From NCBI GenBank assembly GCA_900543395.1, contig UQQT01000009.1:1-64000 (forward strand): a stretch of 64,000 bases of DNA, written 5' to 3'. The notes beneath the pieces were generated by a model. The model had not been told where the DNA came from. It did no database searches and saw only the letters and a program-made list of their open reading frames with translations. Both the position numbers and the translations under genes were made by a program. Every line of letters starts with the position of its first letter. Positions within the stretch are counted from its first letter, which is position 1. Positions 53,428 through 62,611 of the stretch are shown one piece after another. This stretch comes from an uncultured Oscillospiraceae bacterium. Its GTDB lineage: Bacteria > Bacillota > Clostridia > Oscillospirales > Acutalibacteraceae.

Positions 53428-54114
53428 ATGAAAACACTGCGGCTGATAAACGATATTTTCTTCCCCGAACGCTGTGTTTTCTGCGGGCAAAATCCCGTAT
53501 TCCCCGGTAAAATTCTCTGTAACGAGTGTGAGGACTGTATAGAATTCATACCGTCTCCGCGGTGTCCGAAATGCGGACGTGAGGTTAAGAAATGCAGATG
53601 CAAAAATATACGTACATTCTATAAAGAACTGTGTGCTCCGTATTACAATGAAGCGTGCGTCCGGCACGCCGTGGACAGATGGAAGTTTTACGGCTCAACC
53701 GAGTGTACGGAGGTTTTCGTCAGGGATATGATGAATTTGTATGAGAATGAAATAAAATCCGGGCTGTTCGACTTCGTAACGTTCGTGCCGGCTTCTAAGA
53801 CTACGCTTGAGGACAGAGGATTTAACCAGTCCGAACTGCTTGCGGAGGTTTTCAGCGCGTATACGTCGCTTGAATGTAAAGACTGTCTTGTCAAAACTTT
53901 CGAAACTCCGCCCCAGCACACTCTGCCGAGATATTTAAGACTCGGAAATGTCCTCGGCGTATTCGAGGTCAAAGACAAAGAAGCGGTTTACGGTAAAACG
54001 ATACTCCTTATCGACGATATCAAAACGACGGGAATGGTGCTCAACGAATGTGCGAAAATGCTGATGATAGCCGGAGCGGAGGCTGTGTACTGTCTGACAA
54101 TCACGCTCGGATAG
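53428..54114 (+). CDS. ComF-family amidophosphoribosyltransferase-like protein
   Basis: A 228-residue ComF protein. The N terminus has a zinc-ribbon-like set of cysteines (CVFCG, CNECEDC, CPKCG, CRC). The C-terminal phosphoribosyltransferase domain has the PRPP loop ILLIDDIKTTG near residue 190. ComF assists DNA uptake during competence and may serve in recombination. It is preceded by its own promoter and stands alone. Confidence 0.85.
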   Translation: MKTLRLINDIFFPERCVFCGQNPVFPGKILCNECEDCIEFIPSPRCPKCGREVKKCRCKNIRTFYKELCAPYYNEACVRHAVDRWKFYGSTECTEVFVRDMMNLYENEIKSGLFDFVTFVPASKTTLEDRGFNQSELLAEVFSAYTSLECKDCLVKTFETPPQHTLPRYLRLGNVLGVFEVKDKEAVYGKTILLIDDIKTTGMVLNECAKMLMIAGAEAVYCLTITLG

Positions 54115-54127
54115 TGCGGTCGGAGCG

Positions 54128-54812
54128 TTAAAACAGAGACGAGAGCGATTTAAGTCTAATCCTGACGCCGAGAAGAGAATCGGAAACATTATTTTTTACC
54201 GTGATGTTTGAATTGTGTTTGCCGAAAATAATTTTCGAGTTTTTATTTTTAATTGAATTTGAATTAAATATCAGTTTGTTTGCGTTCGAAGCAGAGAGAA
54301 TATTTCCCTCGCAGCTTTCGAACGTATTATTATTTATATAGATGTTTTTAAGCATTTGGGAGTCGGCGGTCTTGCCGTTTATACTCGCCGAAACGTTGAT
54401 TACGCGCCCCGGTCGGAGACATTGCAGGAGGAAAACGTGTTATTTCTGATCTCGAGCGTATTTACGCCGGTACCCTCGAGCCATTTCCCCGGGGAAATAT
54501 CGGCGATAACCTTTATCGCGTTGCCCATTGTTTTATAAAATATATTGTTTTTGCACAGTCCGTTTGAACTCTGGAGAAGAAGTCCGCGCGCACGGTTTTC
54601 ATGAAAATTTTTGAATCAGGTCTTTTTATGTAGAATACGGAATCGTTTACACCGTCTATTCTGTCAAAATGAGCGTATTCGCTGTATTCGGGTTGAGCTT
54701 CATCGGGGAGCGGGACAGGTTTCTCAACCGGGTGAGCCAAACCGAAAATCGGAGCAAAGAGCATTGCTATCGAAGTTAAAAAAACAAAAAACGACTGGGT
54801 CATGTTTTTCAT
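54128..54812 (-). pseudogene. Decayed secreted right-handed beta-helix protein
   Basis: Three fragments in different frames make up one remnant. The 5' part (54513-54812) has an intact signal peptide and a short N-terminal segment. Near 54595-54610 the beta-helix text resumes in another frame (NRARGLLLQSSNG, then NNIFYKTMGNAIKV, and LEIRNNTFSSC). Around 54395-54412 it shifts again, into INVSASINGKTADSQMLKNI and the final repeats ending at 54128. The asparagine-rich coil repeats are typical of pectate-lyase-like or GH110-like parallel beta-helices. Intact relatives are several hundred residues longer, so a central deletion is also likely. Confidence 0.7.
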
Positions 54813-54977
54813 CCTTTAAAATTAAATTTTATTATATTTTACCATTTGACAGCGTAAAAGTAAATATTAAATTAAGGAAAGCAGCATTACTATTATATTT
54901 TTATATAATGCAATTTAATGCGTGAATTTTTTTCTTTTTTATTGTTAACAAAAAATAAGAAATAATCATAAGAAATA

Positions 54978-55006
54978 TTGGAATTCAGACTGAAAAAGTG
55001 TATAAT
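54978..55006 (+). promoter_or_regulatory. Sigma-A promoter of the ECF sigma gene
   Basis: TTGGAA (54978-54983) and TATAAT (55001-55006), spacer 17, 48 bases before the ATG at 55055. A weak ECF-like motif overlaps it (TAAGAAA at 54969-54975). Confidence 0.62.
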
Positions 55007-55054
55007 TAAATAAATTTTTAAATTATTGTCATGAAGGGGGGCGGGGAAAGGTTT

Positions 55055-55579
55055 ATGAAGCTGAAAAACAGAAAAACAGATAAAATCTGGACGGAGCATG
55101 AGAGCTATATCAGAAGGCTGTGTTCGTATAAACTCGAAAGCAGACCCGAATATATTGACGACTGCGTTCAGGAGATATTCCTTGCCCTGTCCGAAGCTTT
55201 GCATAATGAAAAACGTATAGATTGCCCCAAGGCGTGGCTTACGAAGGTTGCGTATAACAAAATTTCGGATATATACGAAAAAATAAAGAAGGAGGACGAG
55301 CTTTTCGTTCCTTTTAATCCGGACGTTATCGACGAAACGTATTCGCTGTCCGTTCGGATCGATACGGATAAAGAGAGAGAAACGGAGCTTGTAATGAACA
55401 GAGTTCTCGTTTCGCTTGATTCGGACGAAAGAAAGCTGTTATGTGACCGGTATGAGCTTGAAAAAAGCATATCGGAAATAGCCTGCGAGAGCGGTATAAC
55501 GGAAAATGCCGTATATCAACGGCTGTACAGGCTTAGAATTAAGACAAAAATGCTCGCTAAAGATTGCTTTGACGAGTGA
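55055..55579 (+). CDS. ECF-type RNA polymerase sigma factor
   Basis: A 174-residue sigma-70 family factor of ECF type. Region 2 covers about residues 10-75 (YIDDCVQEIFLALSEALHN and DCPKAWLTKVAYN), region 4 about 110-165 (LDSDERKLLCDRYELEKSISEIACESGITENAVYQRLYRL). The start at 55055 was preferred over an in-frame ATG eight codons upstream, since the purine-rich site lies between them. It is followed after 84 bases by a putative anti-sigma gene, which has its own ECF-like promoter. Confidence 0.85.
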   Translation: MKLKNRKTDKIWTEHESYIRRLCSYKLESRPEYIDDCVQEIFLALSEALHNEKRIDCPKAWLTKVAYNKISDIYEKIKKEDELFVPFNPDVIDETYSLSVRIDTDKERETELVMNRVLVSLDSDERKLLCDRYELEKSISEIACESGITENAVYQRLYRLRIKTKMLAKDCFDE

Positions 55580-55614
55580 AAGTGTGAATTTTCTGTAAAC
55601 TATAGGTTTTTTAT

Positions 55615-55644
55615 GTAAGAAACGTAAAAAACGGCGGACTATAT
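55615..55644 (+). promoter_or_regulatory. ECF-type promoter, copy A
   Basis: GTAAGAAA (55615-55622) and CGGACTATAT (55635-55644) with 12 bases between. The same two boxes occur at 57141-57169 and 62563-62591. It lies before the putative anti-sigma gene. No sigma-A boxes overlap it, so the ECF factor encoded upstream is the likely user. Confidence 0.7.
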
Positions 55645-55663
55645 TAACGGAGGATGATTTGCA

Positions 55664-56476
55664 GTGCTAACTGATAAAAAATTAGAAAAATTCCTCAAGG
55701 ATGAGTCTTTCAGCGAAATTTCAAAAGAACAGCTCGATAAAATCATTGACGACGAAATGAAAAAGCCTGAGTCCGAAATTGATACCGGGCTTATAGAATA
55801 CTGCCTTAATCTTATGGATGGCATTGACAAAAAGACCCAATCCGACGATATTAATAAGAATGGTTCGGGTGATAAGAATGTAAAGACTTTAAAATTCAGT
55901 TTCAGGCATATAGCTGCTCTTGCCGCGGTAATTTCGATAGTAATTGTCGCCGCAGTCTCGGGATCTGCGTCGGTATCGCATTATAAAATGTACGATGGCG
56001 CAATTGAGGTTGACGGGAACAGCGTTTTTCCCGATTTGTCGGGATTTTACGGCGAATCTCAGTCAACCGACATGCCGGACGACGCACTTATTAAGGAGCT
56101 TTCGGACAACGGTGTTTCGGGTGTTCTTCTTCCGCGCGCGCTGCTGTCGGGGGCGATTGAAGTTACAAATATTGAATATAATATTGATGAATGGCGTGAC
56201 GGCGCATACATAGAGTTCACATACGACGACAAGTACGGAAATATATCAATTGAAATTGAAAAATATGATTATGACGACAGAACCGAAAACTGGGAATTTC
56301 TGCAAGTTTCCAGTGTTGTTGAAATGGTAAAGACGGACAAAGCGACTGCGTTCTGTTTTTCGCAGTTCAAAAATGAGTTTACTACAATAATTTACAGGAG
56401 CGGTAAGGCTTTGTATGCCATACAAATACCTGTTGAACTGGACGAGGCTGTTCAAATAGCAAAAACTATAAATTAA
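55664..56476 (+). CDS. Putative anti-sigma factor, single membrane span
   Basis: A 270-residue protein with a cytoplasmic N terminus (about 1-78, charged and helical), one membrane span (about 80-102), and an extracytoplasmic domain of about 165 residues without a recognised family. This layout and its place right after the ECF sigma gene fit a membrane anti-sigma factor; no zinc HxxxCxxC motif is present. It starts with GTG, with GGAGG about ten bases upstream. Sensing mechanism unknown. Confidence 0.7.
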   Translation: MLTDKKLEKFLKDESFSEISKEQLDKIIDDEMKKPESEIDTGLIEYCLNLMDGIDKKTQSDDINKNGSGDKNVKTLKFSFRHIAALAAVISIVIVAAVSGSASVSHYKMYDGAIEVDGNSVFPDLSGFYGESQSTDMPDDALIKELSDNGVSGVLLPRALLSGAIEVTNIEYNIDEWRDGAYIEFTYDDKYGNISIEIEKYDYDDRTENWEFLQVSSVVEMVKTDKATAFCFSQFKNEFTTIIYRSGKALYAIQIPVELDEAVQIAKTIN

Positions 56477-56490
56477 GAGGAGTATATACA

Positions 56491-57003
56491 ATGAAAAAAA
56501 TAATTTCAATTTTATCTGCCGTTATCACGGTTTTCAGCTTTTTTTCCTTTAACGCTTACGCGCAGACGCCGGAAATAAATCAGGATGCGGTTATAAATTC
56601 GGACGTTGATGTCGTATACGGTATTTATGATACTGACGAAAATTCCGATATAAGTACATGTGCGTCCAACCTTATAATTGCAAAAAGCATAAGTCTTAGG
56701 AAATCGGGAAACATATTGATATTGGAAGCGACAACAAAGGGTAGTTCCGAAGTTACAAAATGCGGATTTACATACATCAAGGTTCAGCGTTTGATTAATA
56801 ATGTATGGACTGATTTTGGTACGTTTTGCTATAAGGACCAGTATTCCGATTCAAATTCTATGACTTTTACGTCAAATGTTTACGGTCCCAAGGGATATAC
56901 ATACCGTGCGATATGCGAACACTATGCGGAGAAAAAGACTTTTCTTGGTTTAAAGTCAAAAGAGACAGCATATAACGTTACGTCAACGATGTATTTCAGC
57001 TGA
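56491..57003 (+). CDS. Small secreted protein
   Basis: A 170-residue exported protein with a signal peptide cleaved near residue 24 (NAYAQTPE). The mature part is a mainly beta-strand domain of about 145 residues with three Cys and a KVQRLINNVWTDFGTF segment, like small secreted Clostridia proteins of unknown function. It starts 14 bases after the anti-sigma gene, with AAGAGGAG upstream, so it belongs to the same transcript. Confidence 0.75.
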   Translation: MKKIISILSAVITVFSFFSFNAYAQTPEINQDAVINSDVDVVYGIYDTDENSDISTCASNLIIAKSISLRKSGNILILEATTKGSSEVTKCGFTYIKVQRLINNVWTDFGTFCYKDQYSDSNSMTFTSNVYGPKGYTYRAICEHYAEKKTFLGLKSKETAYNVTSTMYFS

Positions 57004-57140
57004 TAAAAACTGAAAATATTACATATTTTATATTCTGTTTGTTTTTTTGTGCTGTCTATTTTCTGTAGTTAGGTGTAATTTTAGGCTTTTTATTGCATTT
57101 GCATAAAAAAACAATCAAAAAGCTCGTGCAACGTTTTTTT

Positions 57141-57169
57141 GTAAGAAAACGCAGAATCTCGGACTATAT
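57141..57169 (+). promoter_or_regulatory. ECF-type promoter, copy B
   Basis: GTAAGAAA (57141-57148) and CGGACTATAT (57160-57169), spacer 11. It precedes the Rhs-type gene by 210 bases. TCTCGGA (57157-57163) pairs with TCCGAGA (57192-57198), so a hairpin also overlaps the -10 region. Confidence 0.7.
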
Positions 57170-57211
57170 ATATGAGAGGATTTTTTTAATATCCGAGATG
57201 TTTTTCTGACG

Positions 57212-57290
57212 TGCATCCTCCCGCAGTCTGCGGAGTTTCCTCCGAAATAAGGCTTATGAACGATACAAACCGCAAAAAACTCCGCAGACT
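57212..57290 (+). repeat. Long-hairpin leader element, copy B
   Basis: After a conserved GCATCCTC (57213-57220), AGTCTGCGGAGTTT (57225-57238) pairs perfectly with AAACTCCGCAGACT (57277-57290). This 14-bp stem with a 38-base loop lies in the leader of the Rhs-type gene, downstream of the ECF promoter. Two related copies lie at 62371-62451 and 62612-62699. The rest of the 376-base gap has no gene. Confidence 0.7.
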
Positions 57291-57379
57291 ATTTTTATAA
57301 ATAAGGACGTGATAAGTAATTATTTGATGTTTTTTAACCCCGGCATATCACAATAAACTCGAAAGGATTAAAAAAATCA

Positions 57380-60300
57380 ATGAAAAAAATATTTAAAACA
57401 ATCGCCGTACTGCTTTGCATGCTTACGGTAATGAATATAATGACCCCCGGCATATACGCCGCCGCTGCGGACACTGCCGATACTGCGCCGAGTACAGCCG
57501 GCGAGGAAGTCAATTTGGTTTACGGTTATCACAGCGTTACCGCCGGCAGAGCGGGTACTGTTAAGGTAAACGACTTTACATTAAAACCCTCTGCCGAATT
57601 CGGGCTTCTTTCCATCGACGGAAATCTGGCTCCTGTTTCGCTTTCCATGCGTTACAATTCAAAAGCGTATGATTATCTTTCGTCAAACTTTTCGTATGAC
57701 GCGGATTCATTCGGCGCAAAGGTTTTGACGTCGTACAGCGCATTTATCAAAAAGACGACGGTAAACGGCGCGGAACGTCTTGCACTTTTATCTCCTAATG
57801 ACAATATAATAATGTTTAAAGAGGAAAGTACGGACGAGGACGGCAGCGTTGTTTGGAGTGCGGTGAGCGAATCATATTCAGATTGGAGTCTCTGTGAATT
57901 TGATTATGATTCGGCTGTGCGAGATGACATTTCCCTAAACGGCGTATATTTGGGGTATTCTCTTTTTAATGAAAGCCTGAATTCGGGTTATGCGTTTGAC
58001 CGTTACGGCAGAATGATTGCGTTTATCCCGCCGTATCCTAAGGAGAATGACGAAATCGAGGACTATATGCCCCCGTGTGTATATATCGAATATGCCGACC
58101 CTTCGGGTGCGGATTATGAAAAAATTTCAAAAATCACAGACGCCGTAGGCAACGAGTACCGTTTTATCTACGCGGATTCACTGCTTACTAAGGTTAAATG
58201 CTATTCATCCGACGGCGAAGCAATAATCGCCGGTACCGGTGAAAACGCCGCACCTCTTGAGGCAAGTTTAGGATATATGAACGGCTGTCTGTCATCCGTA
58301 ACATTCCCCGACGGCAATTCTGTATTTTATACATATAATTCAGCCGGACTGCTTACCGGCGCGGTCAATATCGATTCGTATAAAATAGAGCTTGAGTACA
58401 CAAACGACCGCGTTTCGCGTGTGGGCGAGAATGCTCTCGGTGAGGACGGAGAATACATCGAGGGAAATTACTTTACAATAGTATGTTCGGGAAATTACAG
58501 AACGTTCACGGACAATAACGGCAATGTTATCACAAAGCGTTTTGACTCGTTCGGAAATATAATATTCGTTAAGGATAAGGACGGCAATTATATTTACGGC
58601 GCCGGCAGTAACGAAGAGGAATCCACTGCGGAAGAAACGACACAGCCTGTTTCGGAACCCGTTTCGGAGTCCGTTTCGGAACCTGTTTCGGAGCCTGAAA
58701 CAACTGCGGATGAGGATGTTACCCATGAGGAGGAGTCTATGTTTTTCTCCGTCTGCCCGTGCGAAGAGTGCATTCAGATATTCTGTGAGTGCGCATGCGA
58801 GGACGAGGAAAGCTGTACGTGCATACAGTGTAAACGCAGAGAGTCGTCAACCGAGGACGAATTCGGCAACGTACTTTCCGACAGCCGTTTTGACGGAGTT
58901 AAAACAATGATGTCGTCGAATACTTATACCCCCGACGGCAATCATATTGCATCCTCTACGGACGAGGCGAGCAATACCGTATATTATGTATATGATAACG
59001 AGACGGGATTCCTTGACCGCATTTCGGGCGGTGAAACCGTTGTCGACATGGAGTACGACTCCGTAGGCAACCTGACGCGTTTTGTTCAGCAGGTCGGCGG
59101 ACTGTCGAACGGTACGGAAATGTCGAATGCGTACACGTATGAAAACGACAGAATCGTTTCGATAACCCATAACGGATTTTCATATAACTTTACATATGAC
59201 GAGTGGGGCAACAGAACGAGCATTAAGATAAACGAAACCGAGATAGTCACGAGCTCGTATGATGAAAACAGCCGGTTAACATCGGTTTCATACGCAAACG
59301 GACAATCTGTATCGTACGTGTACAACGATAACGGCAGCATCAGGGGCGTGTCGTTTGACGGCGGAGAAACGCTTGAGTATGAGTATACATATTCCGAAAG
59401 CGGAACGCTTACGTCATGCATTGACAGAAATTCAGGATTCGTAACCTTATACGACGAAACCAAGACGGAAATGCGTGATCTTAGTACAAACAGTTTAATC
59501 TATTCAACCTCTTCGAATAATGACGGCAGCCGGAATCAGACGGTTTTCAACAAAACGATTGTTTACGAGTATGACAGTGACAGCAATCAGACGACGGGTA
59601 AAACAACGTCGAGCATTTCGTTTAACGATACATTCACAACTAAAAAGAATGACGAAACGGTCACCGCACAGCTCGACTATATTAACACGGTTACAAAGGA
59701 CTGGTTTGACAGAACGGAATCTAAGTCGTTTACATCGGTTCTGACTCTTTCCGACGGTACGTCGTCGACGGTAAACGGACTGTACGGATATACATACGAC
59801 GATACCGCAGATACGGCTTCGCCGAGAATCCTTTCTCATTCGTCCTCTTTTACGAACGGTTCGACCGGAGTGTCGCGCACCGACGGCTACGAATACGACG
59901 ACAGGGGCAACATCACCGGAATATTCCGCACAGAGAACGGCGAAAAGGTTTATCATTATTCTTACGAATACGACGAGGCGAACCAGGTAACGCGCGAGAA
60001 TAATTTGGATTACAACCGCACGATTGTCTATGTCTATGACAAGGGCGGAAACATGACTCAGAAAACGTCATACGCATATACGCTCGGAGATATAACCCCC
60101 GAAACAGCGATGAAGAACAAAGCCGTATATGTTTACTCCGACCCTGTTTGGAAGGATAAGCTTACGTCATTTGAGTATACTGATTATGAGGACAGCAGTA
60201 ACAGCTTTGTTTCCGCGGTTGAGTACGATAACGCCGGAAATATAACGTACTTCAACGGCTCGCACTATACATGGACGGCGGGCAGACAGTTAAAGAGCGT

Positions 60301-61534
60301 TACCGACTCCGACGGTATCAGAATTGATTATACGTACAACGAAAACGGTTTCATGACAACGCAGACGGAGTATAAGAACGGCGAGTATGAATCAACAATC
60401 TCTTATATTTGGGATTCGGATACTTTGGTCGAGAGACGAATTTACGACAAAAATGACCCGGAAAGCTATACTTCGTCAAGAATCATCTATGACGCAGACG
60501 GCGAACCGCAGGCACTCGTTGTCACCAGCGGAAGAAACGGCATTTTCAATGGCGAAGTCGGTGAGCTTGTACTTTATTACCGCTGTAATCTTCAAGGGGA
60601 TATTACCGGACTGGTCGACGCAGAGGGCAGACCCATGGGTGAGTTTGTCTATGACGCGTACGGAAACTTTACGTTTGAAGCCGAAAACGAGGGAATCGGC
60701 GCAGTATTTGAAATGTTAATTTCGTTTGCGCTTACGCCGATATCGTACAGGGGCTATGTGTATACGTCGCTTGACAGCAAACACTGTTATTACTATCTCG
60801 GCTCGAGATTCTATTCTCCGCTGCTGTCGAGATTTATGAATGCGGACTCTATGGCTGATACCGGCACCGGCGTGGTCGGTACGAATATGTTTGCGTACTG
60901 TAATAACAGTCCGGTGGGATTTATTGATCCGGACGGTGAGCAAAGTATAGGAAATAAAATATTAGGTATTCCTCTTAGAGTTGTTTTTTCATTTTTCAGA
61001 TACTTGCAAAATATGCAGAAAATGAAGGAACATAAAGGATTTATAGAGAATCAACATAAAGAACCTGTAGCATCGTTAAGGTATGGACTTACGCGCATGA
61101 AGGATACAGGATGTGAATTAATTGCCATTTATAATGCAATGTTGCTTTATGGTAAAAATCCTTCTTTACCTAATATCATTTTCACTGCGGAAAATTCTGT
61201 TCCCGGAATGGTGTTGGAGGGCGGATTTGGTACTGATCCAGTGTTTGAGAAAAACTATTTAAAAAAACAGGGAATCAATACAAAAACTTATTCAACAATA
61301 AAAGCCGCTGATCGTGAAAAAAAAGCTGGAGATATTTTTATTGTAACATTTTCAAATAGAACTGGAAAAAATAAAAACATTCCTTCTCCTGTAGTTCACA
61401 CTGTTGCGGTGATAATATGCAGCAATGGTAAAATTCGCGCATATAATGCCAATCGCAGGGAATATGAATCTTTGTATGAAATAACAAAAGAAGAGGATGG
61501 TTGGATAACATTAAAATGTTATAAACTTTTATAA
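57380..61534 (+). CDS. Secreted Rhs/YD-repeat protein with a Cys/His protease-like tip
   Basis: A 1384-residue protein with signal peptide (about 1-28). Residues about 50-1180 hold an Rhs-like N-terminal domain and many YD repeats (for example YDSVGNLTRF, YDEWGNRTSI, YDDRGNITGIF). An inserted, low-complexity segment near 415-500 has a SEPV repeat and a Cys cluster (CPCEECIQIFCECAC). The conserved Rhs core ends at FAYCNNSPVGFIDPDG near 1175-1190. The C-terminal 195 residues differ: a domain with Cys1245 (TGCELIAIYNAM) and His1340 (VVHTVAV), resembling a papain/C39-like fold, encoded by AT-rich DNA. This is the plan of a polymorphic toxin. Its likely partner is the following gene. Confidence 0.82.
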   Translation: MKKIFKTIAVLLCMLTVMNIMTPGIYAAAADTADTAPSTAGEEVNLVYGYHSVTAGRAGTVKVNDFTLKPSAEFGLLSIDGNLAPVSLSMRYNSKAYDYLSSNFSYDADSFGAKVLTSYSAFIKKTTVNGAERLALLSPNDNIIMFKEESTDEDGSVVWSAVSESYSDWSLCEFDYDSAVRDDISLNGVYLGYSLFNESLNSGYAFDRYGRMIAFIPPYPKENDEIEDYMPPCVYIEYADPSGADYEKISKITDAVGNEYRFIYADSLLTKVKCYSSDGEAIIAGTGENAAPLEASLGYMNGCLSSVTFPDGNSVFYTYNSAGLLTGAVNIDSYKIELEYTNDRVSRVGENALGEDGEYIEGNYFTIVCSGNYRTFTDNNGNVITKRFDSFGNIIFVKDKDGNYIYGAGSNEEESTAEETTQPVSEPVSESVSEPVSEPETTADEDVTHEEESMFFSVCPCEECIQIFCECACEDEESCTCIQCKRRESSTEDEFGNVLSDSRFDGVKTMMSSNTYTPDGNHIASSTDEASNTVYYVYDNETGFLDRISGGETVVDMEYDSVGNLTRFVQQVGGLSNGTEMSNAYTYENDRIVSITHNGFSYNFTYDEWGNRTSIKINETEIVTSSYDENSRLTSVSYANGQSVSYVYNDNGSIRGVSFDGGETLEYEYTYSESGTLTSCIDRNSGFVTLYDETKTEMRDLSTNSLIYSTSSNNDGSRNQTVFNKTIVYEYDSDSNQTTGKTTSSISFNDTFTTKKNDETVTAQLDYINTVTKDWFDRTESKSFTSVLTLSDGTSSTVNGLYGYTYDDTADTASPRILSHSSSFTNGSTGVSRTDGYEYDDRGNITGIFRTENGEKVYHYSYEYDEANQVTRENNLDYNRTIVYVYDKGGNMTQKTSYAYTLGDITPETAMKNKAVYVYSDPVWKDKLTSFEYTDYEDSSNSFVSAVEYDNAGNITYFNGSHYTWTAGRQLKSVTDSDGIRIDYTYNENGFMTTQTEYKNGEYESTISYIWDSDTLVERRIYDKNDPESYTSSRIIYDADGEPQALVVTSGRNGIFNGEVGELVLYYRCNLQGDITGLVDAEGRPMGEFVYDAYGNFTFEAENEGIGAVFEMLISFALTPISYRGYVYTSLDSKHCYYYLGSRFYSPLLSRFMNADSMADTGTGVVGTNMFAYCNNSPVGFIDPDGEQSIGNKILGIPLRVVFSFFRYLQNMQKMKEHKGFIENQHKEPVASLRYGLTRMKDTGCELIAIYNAMLLYGKNPSLPNIIFTAENSVPGMVLEGGFGTDPVFEKNYLKKQGINTKTYSTIKAADREKKAGDIFIVTFSNRTGKNKNIPSPVVHTVAVIICSNGKIRAYNANRREYESLYEITKEEDGWITLKCYKLL

Positions 61535-61555
61535 AGCGACTAAGGAGACGATGTA

Positions 61556-62269
61556 ATGAAAAAAAAGATTCTTTTAGGGGTTCTTATTCTTTGTGCAGTG
61601 ATAATTGCTTCTTTGGGCATTCGCATAATATTATTTATACATGATACATCATATAAAGAGCCGGAATTAACATTGTCGTCCAAAAGAGAATATAATTCAA
61701 CGTTATGTATTGTTGAGGATGTTGATTTTATTTCTGATTTTTATTATCCTGATAAAAAGCCGATTGCGTATTATAAAAGCGACGGCAAATTTTTGTCGTC
61801 AAAGTATGATTGTTATTTAGCCGGCTCTGATGAAGTCTTTTTTCAAACGGACGGCTATAATATACCGCATCTCGTTATGAGTTATATTGACGATAACTTC
61901 ATAAACATAATAATAAGTCATTGGGAAAGTCAATTAACAACTTACCATGAGGGTACTTATATAGATGCGCACAAATACGATGAGGCGTTTATTTATGACA
62001 GAAATACAAAAACATCTAAAAAAGTCTACAAGACTGATGACAAAAAAGATTTTCTTGTAGACTATTCAAACGAGTATTATGTAATTTATGACAGAGATAA
62101 TGATACAATTACAAAATACTCAGTTAACGACGATTCTGTTGTTCAGCGTGTGGATGTCAGTGAAAAGATTTATAAGAAAAATCCGATTAACTTCGTACTA
62201 AAAGACGATGTTTGCATTGAATTTAATGAAAATAACTGTGTTGATGTTTTTAAGGATTGGGTAAACTGA
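61556..62269 (+). CDS. Membrane-anchored protein, candidate immunity factor
   Basis: A 237-residue protein with an N-terminal membrane anchor (about 4-27) and an extracytoplasmic part of about 205 residues rich in Tyr, Asp and Lys, without a recognised family. It starts 21 bases after the Rhs gene (AAGGAGAC upstream) and has the same AT-rich composition as the Rhs tip. Position and size fit an immunity protein against the tip domain; this is inference. A sugar- or metal-binding role is equally open. Confidence 0.62.
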   Translation: MKKKILLGVLILCAVIIASLGIRIILFIHDTSYKEPELTLSSKREYNSTLCIVEDVDFISDFYYPDKKPIAYYKSDGKFLSSKYDCYLAGSDEVFFQTDGYNIPHLVMSYIDDNFINIIISHWESQLTTYHEGTYIDAHKYDEAFIYDRNTKTSKKVYKTDDKKDFLVDYSNEYYVIYDRDNDTITKYSVNDDSVVQRVDVSEKIYKKNPINFVLKDDVCIEFNENNCVDVFKDWVN

Positions 62270-62300
62270 TTTTATTTTTCTAATCTTTTATGCCTTTTTT

Positions 62301-62451
62301 TCAGAAAGATGTGATTTATCAGATTATATATATAAGTCGATTCTTTCCTTGCTTTTAAACTGTTTTTCTAACGCATATCTTCTCACCGCCTGTGGGAATC
62401 TGTCGTTTTAATCTCAAACTTTTATTAACGTAATGTCAGATTCGCGCAGGC
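62301..62451 (+). repeat. Degenerate promoter plus long-hairpin element, copy D
   Basis: In the 489-base gap after the candidate immunity gene. It has a degenerate ECF-like site (TCAGAAAG at 62301-62308, CAGATTATAT at 62320-62329, spacer 11), then ACGCATATCTTCTCAC, then GCCTGTGGGAATCTG (62388-62402) pairing with CAGATTCGCGCAGGC (62437-62451) with two imperfect positions. No gene follows before copy C, so it may mark a lost gene. Confidence 0.62.
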
Positions 62452-62562
62452 TGTTCATCGCATATAGACAGATTAAGCGAAAAAAGAATAAAAACATCGA
62501 AATTAAAGCTGTTTTGTAAATTTGCATAAAAATAACGCAAAAAGTTTGTATAGTATTTTTAT

Positions 62563-62591
62563 GTAAGAAATTGCGATTTTCCCGACTATAT
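62563..62591 (+). promoter_or_regulatory. ECF-type promoter, copy C
   Basis: GTAAGAAA (62563-62570) and CCGACTATAT (62582-62591), spacer 11, matching copies A and B. It precedes the gene at 62759. Confidence 0.7.
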
Positions 62592-62611
62592 ATATGGGAG
62601 GAATTTTGACA

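Noticed and set aside
54611..54925. Plus-strand open frame overlapping the decayed beta-helix gene
   Set aside because: No ribosome site, no family match, and antisense to the recognisable signal peptide and coil remnants.
59504..59956. Antisense open frame of 150 codons inside the Rhs-type gene
   Set aside because: YD-repeat genes often generate long shadow frames; Arg/Val-rich product without any domain.
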